24,010 nucleotides of DNA from CAZFUY01 sp964522445 (GTDB lineage: Bacteria; Pseudomonadota; Gammaproteobacteria; SZUA-229): assembly GCA_964522445.1 (NCBI GenBank), contig CAZFUY010000042.1, positions 1-24,010 of the forward strand. The letters run 5' to 3'. The notes beneath the pieces are model-generated. The model was not told the origin of the DNA. It made no database searches and saw nothing but the letters and a program-made list of their open reading frames with translations. The translations under genes were made by a program, and so were the position numbers. Each line of letters begins with the position of its first letter. Within the stretch, counting starts at the first letter, position 1. Shown piece by piece: positions 1-7,873 of the stretch.

Positions 1-67
1 CTACTCGCTCATCCACGGGGGTTGTGGCGGAGTAGTCAAAGTAAATGGGTAGTTTTAAATCGCTCAC
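1..67 (-). CDS. iscS: Cysteine desulfurase IscS, N-terminal fragment (runs off the window)
   Basis: The 22 readable codons start with GTG and encode VSDLKLPIYFDYSATTPVDE and onward. This is the characteristic N-terminus of IscS, with the YxDYSATTPVD motif. IscS is the PLP enzyme that takes sulfur from L-cysteine and passes it to IscU. A GAAGAG ribosome-binding site lies just upstream, and the start is only 12 bp after the stop of the NifS-like gene, so the two are almost certainly co-transcribed in the isc operon. The catalytic lysine and cysteine lie outside the window. The short length limits certainty about the whole gene but not about the family. Confidence 0.85.
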   Translation of the reverse strand, partial: MSDLKLPIYFDYSATTPVDERV

Positions 68-79
68 GTTAAACTCTTC

Positions 80-1195
80 TCAGCTAATTATATTCATTAA
101 AACATCCATGAATTTATTTACATCTTCAGCCTTATTATCCTTGCCAAAGCTTACTCTAATCGTATTCCGAGCAACCTGTTCAGATATACCCATCGCCATT
201 AATACATGACTGGGCTCTGTTTTGCTGCTATGACAGGCCGAACCACTTGATACCGCAATACCCTGTCTATCCAGCTGCATTAACAAAGCTTCTCCATCAA
301 AACCTTCAACAGAAAATAATACCGTATTAGGCAGACGTTCAACATCTGTACCAAATAGCGTAATTGCAGCTACTTTACTGAGCGCCTCTATAAGCGCATC
401 CCGCATAGTGGTTAATTGCTGGCTTCGTTGCTCAAGTTTTAAAACAGCCAGTTCTGCCGCCATGCCAAAACCAGCAATACCTGCAATATTTTCAGTACCA
501 CTGCGTAAACCTCTTTCCTGTCCACCACCCTGAAGTAAAGGCTCCAGCTCTATTGCTCTGTCTGCAATTAGCGCGCCAACTCCCTGTGGGCCATATAATT
601 TATGTGATGACAGAGTCATTAAATTTACGCCCAGTAGCGAAAAATCAACGACCATTTTGCCTGCTGCCTGCGATGCATCGGTATGAAAAACAATGCCTTT
701 TTTGTTTGTGATACCAGCCCAGCGCCCCACATCCTGTATGACACCTGTTTCATTATTGGCCAGCATAACTGAAACCATTTTGGTATCTTCATGCAGAACG
801 TCTAAAAAATCCGCTTCTGTAATCAGGCCACTTGAATTCACGCCGATCAAATTCAGTTTCCAGCCTGCTTTTACTTCTTTATTAACAACTTCAAGCAATG
901 ATGAATGCTCAATAGCACCAGACGCTATTCGTCCCGGTGTTTTACAGGCTAATACGCCTTTTATAGCCAGATTATTTGCTTCTGTTCCACCAGAGGTAAA
1001 AATAACCTGCCCCGGCTGAGCATTTACCAGCCTGGCCACTTGCGTTCTGGCCAGTTCCAGAGCATCTCGCGTTAACCGACCAAAACGATGCACGCTGGAT
1101 GGATTACCGTAAATGCCCTGTAGATAAGGCATCATGGTTTCTAATACAGTCGGATCTAATGCTGTTGTAGCATTATTGTCCAGATACAAAGCCAT
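80..1195 (-). CDS. NifS-like cysteine desulfurase in the isc operon
   Basis: This 371-residue class-V PLP enzyme has all desulfurase landmarks. The N-terminus is YLDNNATTALDP, H97 lies in EHSS, the PLP lysine is K199 in SSHKLYGPQG, RSGTEN lies at 231-236, and the catalytic cysteine is C321 in SGSACHSS. It should convert cysteine to alanine with a persulfide on C321 for Fe-S assembly or another sulfur acceptor. It sits 12 bp after iscR and 12 bp before a second desulfurase with the true IscS N-terminus, so this is the extra NifS-type paralogue and not IscS. I recall iscR-nifS-iscS arrangements from some other gammaproteobacteria such as Legionella, but the division of labour is unclear. The start is an ATG with homology from residue 2. 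Confidence 0.93.
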   Translation of the reverse strand: MALYLDNNATTALDPTVLETMMPYLQGIYGNPSSVHRFGRLTRDALELARTQVARLVNAQPGQVIFTSGGTEANNLAIKGVLACKTPGRIASGAIEHSSLLEVVNKEVKAGWKLNLIGVNSSGLITEADFLDVLHEDTKMVSVMLANNETGVIQDVGRWAGITNKKGIVFHTDASQAAGKMVVDFSLLGVNLMTLSSHKLYGPQGVGALIADRAIELEPLLQGGGQERGLRSGTENIAGIAGFGMAAELAVLKLEQRSQQLTTMRDALIEALSKVAAITLFGTDVERLPNTVLFSVEGFDGEALLMQLDRQGIAVSSGSACHSSKTEPSHVLMAMGISEQVARNTIRVSFGKDNKAEDVNKFMDVLMNIIS

Positions 1196-1207
1196 TAAGT
1201 TTACGCC

Positions 1208-1702
1208 TTAAGCTATTGACTCAACAGCGACCTCATTTACTGGAATATCTTTTTTCTTCTTATCCTGACGTTCCGCAACAGATGCTATTCCCTTCTGCTT
1301 CATAAGCTCTGCCAGTGAAATACCGTTTAGAAAACGGTGTATTTCCTCACTTAACTCATGCCATAAATCATGGGTTAAACATTGATGTTCATTAGTACAA
1401 CCGCCATCTGCGGCTTTAGAACCACCACAATTTGTCGCTTCATAACTTTCATCAACCGCGACAATAATCTCAGCCATGGTGATTTCTTCGGAGTCTCGAC
1501 TTAATGAATAACCGCCACCAGGACCACGGGTACTAACAACAATATTATTACGCCTTAAACGAGCGAATAATTGTTCCAGATATGACAAAGAAATTCCCTG
1601 ACGTTCGGATATATCCGCTAGTGATACAGGGCCTTCATCCTTATGAAAGGACAGGTCTAATACAGCAGTTACCGCATAGCGGCCTTTAGTGGTCAGTTTC
1701 AT
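1208..1702 (-). CDS. iscR: Fe-S cluster-responsive regulator IscR (Rrf2 family)
   Basis: The 164-residue protein opens with MKLTTKGRYAVTAVLDL, typical of IscR, followed by an Rrf2 winged helix with the RGPGGGYSL wing at 59-67. The [2Fe-2S] ligands are C92, C102, C108 and H111 (ending CLTH). IscR senses Fe-S status: the holo form represses isc genes, and the apo form can bind other sites. The spacing C102-X5-C108-X2-H111 matches E. coli, but the first gap has nine residues instead of five, a four-residue insertion. The gene heads the iscR-nifS-iscS run. Its ATG follows a GAGAGA ribosome-binding site, and its promoter carries an IscR-like box, so autoregulation is likely. Confidence 0.95.
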   Translation of the reverse strand: MKLTTKGRYAVTAVLDLSFHKDEGPVSLADISERQGISLSYLEQLFARLRRNNIVVSTRGPGGGYSLSRDSEEITMAEIIVAVDESYEATNCGGSKAADGGCTNEHQCLTHDLWHELSEEIHRFLNGISLAELMKQKGIASVAERQDKKKKDIPVNEVAVESIA

Positions 1703-1728
1703 GACAAATCTCTCGTGAATTTGAGCGC

Positions 1729-1758
1729 AGTATACTCAATTCCGACCATTTTAGTCAA
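1729..1758 (-). promoter_or_regulatory. iscR promoter (-35/-10)
   Basis: On the minus strand, TTGACT (1753-1758) and TATACT (1729-1734) are separated by 18 bp and lie 27 bp upstream of the iscR ATG. This is a good sigma-70 promoter. It overlaps the IscR-like box, as expected for a repressed promoter. Confidence 0.8.
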
Positions 1759-1762
1759 GTAT
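1738..1762 (-). promoter_or_regulatory. Candidate type 1 IscR-binding site
   Basis: Minus-strand ATACTTGACTAAAATGGTCGG matches the type 1 IscR consensus ATASYYGACTRWWWYAGTCRRSTAT at nearly every position of its first 22 bases. Exceptions are one G for A in the second half-site and a degenerate last few bases. It covers the -35 hexamer and the spacer, so bound holo-IscR would block RNA polymerase. The call rests on sequence match and location. Confidence 0.75.
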
Positions 1763-1872
1763 TATAACAACACCAAAATGGGTAAGTTTAAGAGAATTTT
1801 CTGTAGATCAGGAAGCCTGCCCCAACATTAATGCTGGCAGTTTCAATGGCTCGAAATAGTCAAAAGCTGACT

Positions 1873-2082
1873 TCCAAATAATTTCACTTGAACCAGTAGA
1901 AAGCAGCAGGCCATTATTTTACCTGGGGAAAGACCGCCGTTTTTTAGCGCTCTGTTCCCGTTGTGAGTCCACGTAAAGCAAGCGAAGTGACTTACTTTGC
2001 ACAAATTCTTTGCATGGTCTCACAACGGGACGGAGCGCAAACAGCGCGGTCCATCCCCAGGCAAATCAGGTTTATAATTTCC
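1873..2082. repeat. Dispersed hairpin element, copy A (about 210 bp)
   Basis: This stretch fills most of the 427-bp gap between cysE and iscR. It shares both flanks with 14641-14878, for example CCAGTAGAAAGCAG and CCTGGGGAAAGACCGCCG on the left and CCATCCCCAGGCAAATCAGG on the right. The halves are imperfect inverted repeats. The clearest stem is CCCGTTGTGAG (1957-1967) with CTCACAACGGG (2019-2029), then one mismatch, then CCA/TGG. The central loop does not match copy B. No open reading frame is conserved. It is probably a MITE-like element or a structured RNA/DNA repeat. The rest of the gap, 1763-1872, shows only a small near-palindrome at 1822-1837. Confidence 0.8.
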
Positions 2083-2129
2083 AGACCTTAAAGTTCAGCA
2101 AAAGGAACAAATAGACAAACTAAACCCGC

Positions 2130-2924
2130 TTAATTCTTCTCCGAATCAGATTCTTCTTTATGATCTGCTTCAGTATGAATTTCCAGATCACCAATCTTGG
2201 GCATCTGTATATCTTCCAGCTCTGAGTCCAGCGCCTTTAACGCCTTGCACATTTTCTCCATTTTTTCATCCATGACATGAATATGATCCAGCATGCAGTT
2301 AATGGCTGTAGCAACAGGATCAGGCGCATCTTCTGCAACGCCATAAGCATCAAAGCCCATTTTTTTGGCTGTTTTTGCTCTCTGTGCCTGTTTATCATCC
2401 TGTTTTTTCTCAATCACCCTGCCGGGCACACCGACTACCGTAGCGTTATCTGGTACATCTTTGGTAACCACGGCGTTAGAACCCACACGAGCATCATTAC
2501 CAATAATAATGGGGCCTAGCACTTTTGCACCTGCACCAATCACAACATTATCGCCCAGTGTCGGGTGACGCTTACCTTTTTTCCAGGCTGTACCACCTAA
2601 AGTAACGCCATGATATATAGTTACATCATTGCCAATTTCAGCCGTTTCACCAATAACTATGCCTGTACCATGATCAATAAAAAAACGTCGACCAATAATC
2701 GCACCCGGATGAATTTCTATGCCTGTGTACCAACGCACCATATTAGCAATAATGCGCGCCAGCCATTTAAAATTAGATTTATATAACTTATGCGTCAGGC
2801 GATGAAAAATAACAGCATGGACACCTGGGTAGGTTGTAATAATTTCAAAAAAACTTCTGGCCGCAGGATCACGGTCAAAAATACTATTAACATCTTCACG
2901 AATATTTTTAAAAAAGGAGGTCAC
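2130..2924 (-). CDS. cysE: Serine O-acetyltransferase (CysE/EpsC type)
   Basis: The enzyme acetylates L-serine with acetyl-CoA to O-acetylserine, the first step of cysteine synthesis. The N-terminal part reads DRDPAARSFFEI and is followed by a left-handed beta-helix of hexapeptide repeats at about 70-165. D84/H85 (FIDHGTG) and H105 (IYHGVTLGGT) are active-site residues. At 264 residues it has a charged, partly helical tail beyond residue 205 and ends in EKN. It lacks the C-terminal isoleucine that E. coli CysE uses to dock CysK. The start is GTG at 2924, supported by an AGG 8 bp upstream and by the family N-terminus. It follows the aminotransferase by 52 bp. A weak TTGTTA-18-TAGAAT promoter lies in that gap. 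Confidence 0.95.
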   Translation of the reverse strand: MTSFFKNIREDVNSIFDRDPAARSFFEIITTYPGVHAVIFHRLTHKLYKSNFKWLARIIANMVRWYTGIEIHPGAIIGRRFFIDHGTGIVIGETAEIGNDVTIYHGVTLGGTAWKKGKRHPTLGDNVVIGAGAKVLGPIIIGNDARVGSNAVVTKDVPDNATVVGVPGRVIEKKQDDKQAQRAKTAKKMGFDAYGVAEDAPDPVATAINCMLDHIHVMDEKMEKMCKALKALDSELEDIQMPKIGDLEIHTEADHKEESDSEKN

Positions 2925-2976
2925 TTGTTAAGCCTGGTTAATATTGTTTATTAATTCTAACTGATATAGATACCGA

Positions 2977-4149
2977 CTAACAATTCTTTAGAAAATTGCT
3001 TAATCGACGCACACCTTCTTCTAGCACTTCGACGGGTTGAGTATAGGCGAAACGAACATATTGCTCTGCCCTGTTCGCACCAAAATCAATACCCGGTGTT
3101 ACAGCAACGCCTGCTTCTTCAAGTAATTGATAAACAAATTTATATGAATCATCACAAAATTTACTGCAATTAGCATAAAGATAGAATGCCCCCTGAGGTT
3201 GTGCTGTAATTTCAAAACCTGAAGATTGTAATGCAGGCATTAAATAGTCACGGCGTTTTTTAAATTCATCTCTGCGATTATTTAATAATGCTAAAGTCTC
3301 ATCACTAAAAGCAGCTAATGCTGCATGCTGAGAAAGTGTGGGAGGTGCTAAAAAAATATTCTGCGCCAGACGATCAACAGCTTCTATATAATTTTCAGGC
3401 ACAACCACCCAGCCTAAACGCCACCCTGTCATACCAAAATATTTGGAGAAACTATTTATTACAAAAGCATTTTGTGTAAGCTCTAATGTCGTATAATTTT
3501 CCGTTTCATAAACCAGACCCTGATAAATTTCATCAATCAGCATTGCTCCATTTTTTGATTCAACAATAGAAATCATTTTTTGCATATTGTCGCGAGACAC
3601 CATTGTACCCGTAGGATTAGATGGACTTGCCACCATAGCCGCTATGGTTTTATCTGACCAATGCTGTTCAATATGCGCCGGTGTTAACTGGAAATCAGTT
3701 TCTGCATCAACGGGCACAGATAAACTTTCACCTTCTAATAAACGGACAAAATGACGATTGCAGGGATAACCGGGATCAGCTATTAAAACCTGTTCACCGG
3801 GATTAACCAGCACAGCAAGCACCAGATGCAATGCCCCTGATGCTCCCGGCGTAATAGCAACTCGTTCAGCTGCTATCTCAACTGAAAATTGTTTTTGATA
3901 ATAATCTGCAACAGCCTGACGAAGCTCAGGCAAACCTAAAGCCGGTGTGTAATGTGTTTTCTGTTCTTCTAATGCCTTTTGACCCGCATCTATAATGGGC
4001 TGTGCTGTAGAAAAATCTGGCTCACCTATTTCCATATGCACAATGGATCGGCCTTTTGCTTCTAAAGCTTTAGCATGAGCAAGCAAATCCATAACATAAA
4101 ATGGCTTAATTTGAGACATGCGGTTAGCTAGATGAAATTTTTTTGGCAT
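2977..4149 (-). CDS. PLP-dependent aminotransferase, class I/II
   Basis: The 390-residue fold-type I aminotransferase shows IGEPDF (41-46), N178 in ASPSNPTG, D206 in LIDEIYQ, the PLP lysine K236 in SFSKYFGMTGWRLGW and the carboxylate-binding R366 in YVRFAY. It would transfer amino groups between an amino acid and a 2-oxo acid in the cytoplasm. The subgroup resembles the AspB/aromatic-like family with an MEIGEPDF signature, and the substrate cannot be read from sequence. It lies directly upstream of cysE on the same strand and divergent from the M23 peptidase. No strong ribosome-binding site is seen. A second ATG at 4119 is possible, but family similarity (LANRMSQIKPF) begins before it. Confidence 0.9.
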   Translation of the reverse strand: MPKKFHLANRMSQIKPFYVMDLLAHAKALEAKGRSIVHMEIGEPDFSTAQPIIDAGQKALEEQKTHYTPALGLPELRQAVADYYQKQFSVEIAAERVAITPGASGALHLVLAVLVNPGEQVLIADPGYPCNRHFVRLLEGESLSVPVDAETDFQLTPAHIEQHWSDKTIAAMVASPSNPTGTMVSRDNMQKMISIVESKNGAMLIDEIYQGLVYETENYTTLELTQNAFVINSFSKYFGMTGWRLGWVVVPENYIEAVDRLAQNIFLAPPTLSQHAALAAFSDETLALLNNRRDEFKKRRDYLMPALQSSGFEITAQPQGAFYLYANCSKFCDDSYKFVYQLLEEAGVAVTPGIDFGANRAEQYVRFAYTQPVEVLEEGVRRLSNFLKNC

Positions 4150-4183
4150 TGATTTAACGATATCTTGTGTATGTATCCACAGG

Positions 4184-4251
4184 TGTCGGAGTCAAAGTTG
4201 ACCACCTTTATATTAAGCCCTGCATATTAGCAGTCAACTTTGACTCCGACA
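4184..4251. repeat. Perfect 19-bp inverted repeat with self-palindromic arms
   Basis: TGTCGGAGTCAAAGTTGAC (4184-4202) is exactly inverted at 4233-4251, with a 30-bp spacer. Each arm also contains its own small palindrome, GTCAA-AG-TTGAC. It sits in the 145-bp divergent region between the aminotransferase and the M23 peptidase gene, so it could be a dispersed REP-like repeat or an operator. The sequence alone does not decide. Confidence 0.75.
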
Positions 4252-4294
4252 GCCAAGCTCTCTATTATAGATTATTATTAAAATAACCTGCGAC

Positions 4295-5146
4295 ATGCTT
4301 AATATTGTGCCTATTAAAACTCTTCTATTATTTTTCTATTTATTTATATATACCACAACATCACAGGCATTCCCTGAACACAACCCTGTACCCGGTGGCA
4401 TTGCCTTAATTCCTGTGCCATCAAAAAACACTAAAGATTTACCCAGAGCCTATTACAAAAACAAACAAATTGCGGTTATCTCTAAAAATAAAAATGTTTA
4501 CGCCATGGCAGGTCTTTCACTCAGCACTAAAACAGGCCAACAACAGATTAAACTTATCTGGCCAGATGGACACAAAAAACAACTCACTTTTTCAGTTAAA
4601 CCTAAAACCTATGAAGCTCAATATTTAACAATAAAAAATAAACGCAAAGTTAATCCCTATAAAAAAGATATGGATCGCATCATAAAAGAAAAATCAAAAA
4701 AGAATAAAGCGCGCAGCTACTGGTCAGATAGCAAAGTCAATGTGGATTTAATAATCCCTGTACAGGGTCGTATTAGCAGCACATTTGGTTTACGACGTTT
4801 CTTTAATGATCAGCCTCGACGACCTCATTCTGGGTTAGATATTGCTGCACCTGAAGGTACTCCCATAAAAGCAGTTGAATCTGGTGATGTTATCTTATCA
4901 GGTGATTTTTTCTTTAGTGGCAATATGGTTTATATAAATCACGGTCAGGGTATCATTAGCCTGTATGCTCATATGAATAGTATTGATGTAAAGACAGGCG
5001 ATAAAATAATCAAAGGGCAGATTATCGGCACAGTGGGTGAAACAGGTCGAGTTACCGGCCCGCACCTACATCTCGCCATTATTGCTAATCAGACACTGGT
5101 TGATCCTGTACTATTACTGCCTGATCTTAAAGCATTAAAAAAATAG
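4295..5146 (+). CDS. Secreted M23 family peptidoglycan endopeptidase
   Basis: The 283-residue protein begins with a signal peptide (hydrophobic 8-19, likely cut after SQA at 23-25). A small beta-rich N-terminal region with a basic linker around 112-141 follows, then a LytM/M23 domain at about 150-275. The zinc ligands are H178 and D182 (HSGLD) and H259 in HLH (257-259), with catalytic H226 in LYAH. All are intact, so it should be an active periplasmic D,D-endopeptidase that cleaves peptidoglycan cross-links, rather than a degenerate EnvC/NlpD-type activator. The N-terminal region resembles the Peptidase_M23_N type. The gene is single, divergent from the aminotransferase and followed by infA. 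The Shine-Dalgarno sequence is weak. Confidence 0.9.
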   Translation: MLNIVPIKTLLLFFYLFIYTTTSQAFPEHNPVPGGIALIPVPSKNTKDLPRAYYKNKQIAVISKNKNVYAMAGLSLSTKTGQQQIKLIWPDGHKKQLTFSVKPKTYEAQYLTIKNKRKVNPYKKDMDRIIKEKSKKNKARSYWSDSKVNVDLIIPVQGRISSTFGLRRFFNDQPRRPHSGLDIAAPEGTPIKAVESGDVILSGDFFFSGNMVYINHGQGIISLYAHMNSIDVKTGDKIIKGQIIGTVGETGRVTGPHLHLAIIANQTLVDPVLLLPDLKALKK

Positions 5147-5219
5147 CATTTACCCGGTCTTTTTACTTTCCTGCATTTCCCTAAGTCACACGATTTGATC
5201 AACACTATGCAATAAAAAC

Positions 5220-5247
5220 TTGCTTAAATGCTCAATTTATTGATAAT
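5220..5247 (+). promoter_or_regulatory. Candidate infA promoter
   Basis: TTGCTT (5220-5225) and GATAAT (5242-5247) are spaced by 16 bp and end 30 bp before the infA ATG, in the 131-bp gap after the M23 gene. The hexamers are reasonable sigma-70 matches. No transcription data are available. Confidence 0.45.
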
Positions 5248-5277
5248 TGTGCCCGTCCTTTATATAAGAGAAGCTTA

Positions 5278-5496
5278 ATGGCAAAAGAAGAAGCATTACA
5301 AATGGATGGTACGGTAGTAGAAACCCTGCCAAATACCATGTTTAGAGTTGAGTTAGAAAACGGTCATATTGTGACTGCACATATTTCTGGCCGCATGCGC
5401 AAGCATTACATTCGAATTATGACGGGTGATCAGGTTACTGTAGAACTGACACCTTATGATCTTGAAAAAGGCCGTATTGTTTACCGCGCCAAATAA
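5278..5496 (+). CDS. infA: Translation initiation factor IF-1
   Basis: This is the complete 72-residue OB-fold protein at the standard length. It carries the usual motifs MDGTVVETLPNTMFRVELENGH and HISGRMRKHYIRIMTGDQV in near-universal form. IF-1 binds the ribosomal A site with IF-2 and IF-3 during initiation. It runs towards clpA, with a terminator between them. The clpS-clpA-infA association is usual in gammaproteobacteria. Confidence 0.99.
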   Translation: MAKEEALQMDGTVVETLPNTMFRVELENGHIVTAHISGRMRKHYIRIMTGDQVTVELTPYDLEKGRIVYRAK

Positions 5497-5520
5497 GATA
5501 CAAATAATCAGCTACAAACA

Positions 5521-5549
5521 AAAAGGGTCGTGAAATTCACGACCCTTTT
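5521..5549. terminator. Bidirectional terminator between infA and clpA
   Basis: AAAAGGGTCGTG pairs with CACGACCCTTTT around a five-base loop. On the plus strand the stem ends in TTTT, and on the minus strand it is followed by TTTTTGTTTG. It lies 24 bp after infA and about 35 bp after the clpA stop, serving both convergent genes. Confidence 0.9.
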
Positions 5550-5583
5550 GTGTGGAGAAAAGAATTAGTCTGCTAATGATTTT

Positions 5584-7845
5584 TCAACTCTCCAACTTCT
5601 CTTTCTCAAGAATTTCGATTTCAAGATCATCACCTTCTTCATTCAGAGAGACTCTAACATCGCCACCTTTGGTTAAACGACCAAACAATAGCTCATCCGC
5701 CAATGCACGTTTTAAATGCTCCTGAATAACTCTGGCCATTGGACGTGCGCCCATCTTTGGATCATAACCTTTCTTCGCCAGCCATTTTCTTGCACCGTCT
5801 TCAACCATCATAATAACTTTCTTGTCTTCCAGCTGGTGTTCCAGTTCAATAATAAATTTATCAACCACATTAGTGATGGTGCGCTCATCCAGCGCTTTAA
5901 ACTGAATAATGCCATCCAGACGGTTGCGAAATTCTGGTGTAAATAGTCGTTTGATTTCTTCCATACCATCGGTTTCATTATCCTGCTCGGTGAAACCCAT
6001 GGTACGTCGGCTCATTAACTGAGCACCGGCATTTGTGGTCATAATAATAATGACATTGCGGAAGTCTGTTTTACGACCATTGGTATCTGTCAGCGTGCCA
6101 TGATCCATCACCTGAAGTAGCAGGTTAAATACATCAGGATGTGCTTTTTCAATCTCATCAAACAACAACACTGAATGTGGATGTTTGGTAATTTCATCCG
6201 TTAACAAACCGCCCTGATCAAAACCAACATAGCCCGGAGGCGCACCAATTAAGCGAGAAACCGTATGCCGCTCCATATATTCAGACATATCAAAACGAAT
6301 AAATTCAACGCCCAGCACCTTCGCCAATTGCAGGGTAACTTCTGTTTTGCCCACACCAGTAGGCCCTGCAAATAAGAACGAACCTACGGGTTTATCAGGT
6401 GTGCCCAGCCCGGAACGTGCCATTTTAATAGCATCCGACATGGTATCTATGGCTTCATCCTGGCCAAATACCACCAGTTTTAAGTTACGATCCAGCCGTT
6501 TCAAAACATCCACATCAGATGATGAAACGGTCTTAGGTGGAATACGCGCCATTTTGGCAACAATATTTTCAATATCATGCACATTGATGTTTTTCTGTTT
6601 GCCATCAGCATTGCTCATGCGACGATTAGCGCCCGCTTCATCAATAACATCAATAGCTTTATCCGGCAGAAAGCGATCCATAATGTAGCGTTCAGATAAT
6701 TCTGCCGCTGATTTAAGCGCATTTAAGCTGTATTTCACATTATGATGATCTTCGTAATAGATTTTTAAACCCTTAAGAATATCGACAGTATCTGAAATAC
6801 TTGGCTCTTCGATATCCACTTTCTGGAAGCGACGAGTCAATGCACGATCTTTTTCAAAGATACCCCGGAATTCCTGATAGGTTGTCGAGCCCATGCACTT
6901 CAATTCACCTGAAGCAAGCAAAGGCTTGATTAAATTCGATGCATCCATCACACCACCAGACGCAGAACCCGCTCCAATAATAGTGTGAATTTCATCAATA
7001 AATAAAATAGCGCCCGGATCTCTTTGCAGCTGTTTAAGAACACCTTTCAGTCGCTTCTCAAAATCACCACGATATTTTGTACCCGCAACCAGCGCACCTA
7101 AATCCAGAGAGTAAATAGTGCAACCTGACAGTACTTCAGGCACTTCATCATCAACAATCTTCTTCGCCAGACCTTCTGCAATTGCTGTTTTACCAACACC
7201 GGCCTCACCAACTAACAAAGGGTTATTTTTACGACGACGGCATAAAATTTGAATGGTTCTTTCAATCTCTGCATCACGGCCAATCAGTGGATCAATTTTA
7301 TTTTGCAATGCCCGCATATTAAGGTTGGTTGCAAAATTTTCCAGCGGTTGCTTTTCAGTTTCTGGAGAAACACCATCACCCGATTCAATTTCAGGTTCTT
7401 CATTATCTTCAGACACTTTTGAGATGCCATGAGATACATAATTAACTATATCCAGGCGACTTACATCGAGCTGGTGCAGTAAATAAACAGCCTGTGATTC
7501 CTGTTCACCATAAATAGCAACCAGAACATTAGCACCTGTTACTTCTTTTTTGCCCGAAGATTGAACATGAAATACGGCTCGTTGAAGAACACGCTGAAAG
7601 CCCAGTGTAGGCTGAACCTCTCCATCAGTTGCATCATTAAAAATGGGGGTGTTTTCTTCAAGATATTCAGCTAATTCATTCTTGAGGCGCAATAGATCCG
7701 CACCACAGGCTTTAAGCACAGAGCTGGCACTGGAGTTATCCAGCAACGCAAGCAATAAATGCTCAACCGTGATGTATTCATGTCGTTTACTACGAGCTTC
7801 ATTAAATGCAACATTCAGTGAAGCTTCTAACTCCTTACTCAACAT
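5584..7845 (-). CDS. clpA: ATP-dependent Clp protease ATPase subunit ClpA
   Basis: This 753-residue AAA+ unfoldase feeds substrates to ClpP. It has a double Clp N-domain (1-145), an acidic linker (145-165) and two AAA+ modules. D1 has Walker A GEAGVGKT at 213-220 and Walker B LFIDEI at 281-286. D2 has Walker A GPTGVGKT at 494-501 and Walker B LLFDEI at 560-565. The ClpP-docking tripeptide is MGF, in RRTMGFTEQD, where E. coli has IGL. No middle coiled coil is present, which separates it from ClpB/ClpC. The start has GAGG 7 bp upstream. It follows clpS by 28 bp, so the adaptor and unfoldase are co-expressed. Confidence 0.98.
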   Translation of the reverse strand: MLSKELEASLNVAFNEARSKRHEYITVEHLLLALLDNSSASSVLKACGADLLRLKNELAEYLEENTPIFNDATDGEVQPTLGFQRVLQRAVFHVQSSGKKEVTGANVLVAIYGEQESQAVYLLHQLDVSRLDIVNYVSHGISKVSEDNEEPEIESGDGVSPETEKQPLENFATNLNMRALQNKIDPLIGRDAEIERTIQILCRRRKNNPLLVGEAGVGKTAIAEGLAKKIVDDEVPEVLSGCTIYSLDLGALVAGTKYRGDFEKRLKGVLKQLQRDPGAILFIDEIHTIIGAGSASGGVMDASNLIKPLLASGELKCMGSTTYQEFRGIFEKDRALTRRFQKVDIEEPSISDTVDILKGLKIYYEDHHNVKYSLNALKSAAELSERYIMDRFLPDKAIDVIDEAGANRRMSNADGKQKNINVHDIENIVAKMARIPPKTVSSSDVDVLKRLDRNLKLVVFGQDEAIDTMSDAIKMARSGLGTPDKPVGSFLFAGPTGVGKTEVTLQLAKVLGVEFIRFDMSEYMERHTVSRLIGAPPGYVGFDQGGLLTDEITKHPHSVLLFDEIEKAHPDVFNLLLQVMDHGTLTDTNGRKTDFRNVIIIMTTNAGAQLMSRRTMGFTEQDNETDGMEEIKRLFTPEFRNRLDGIIQFKALDERTITNVVDKFIIELEHQLEDKKVIMMVEDGARKWLAKKGYDPKMGARPMARVIQEHLKRALADELLFGRLTKGGDVRVSLNEEGDDLEIEILEKEKLES

Positions 7846-7873
7846 AGGATTGCCTCATCAATATTCAGTATTA

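Noticed and set aside
693..1019. 108-residue plus-strand frame inside the NifS-like gene
   Set aside because: It is antisense to conserved active-site coding sequence and shows no start signal.
5190..5200. FNR box near TTTGATCAA upstream of infA
   Set aside because: The two half-sites abut without the four-base spacer, so it does not fit the consensus.
6347..6688. 113-residue plus-strand frame inside clpA
   Set aside because: It is antisense to the second AAA+ module of clpA and has no independent support.
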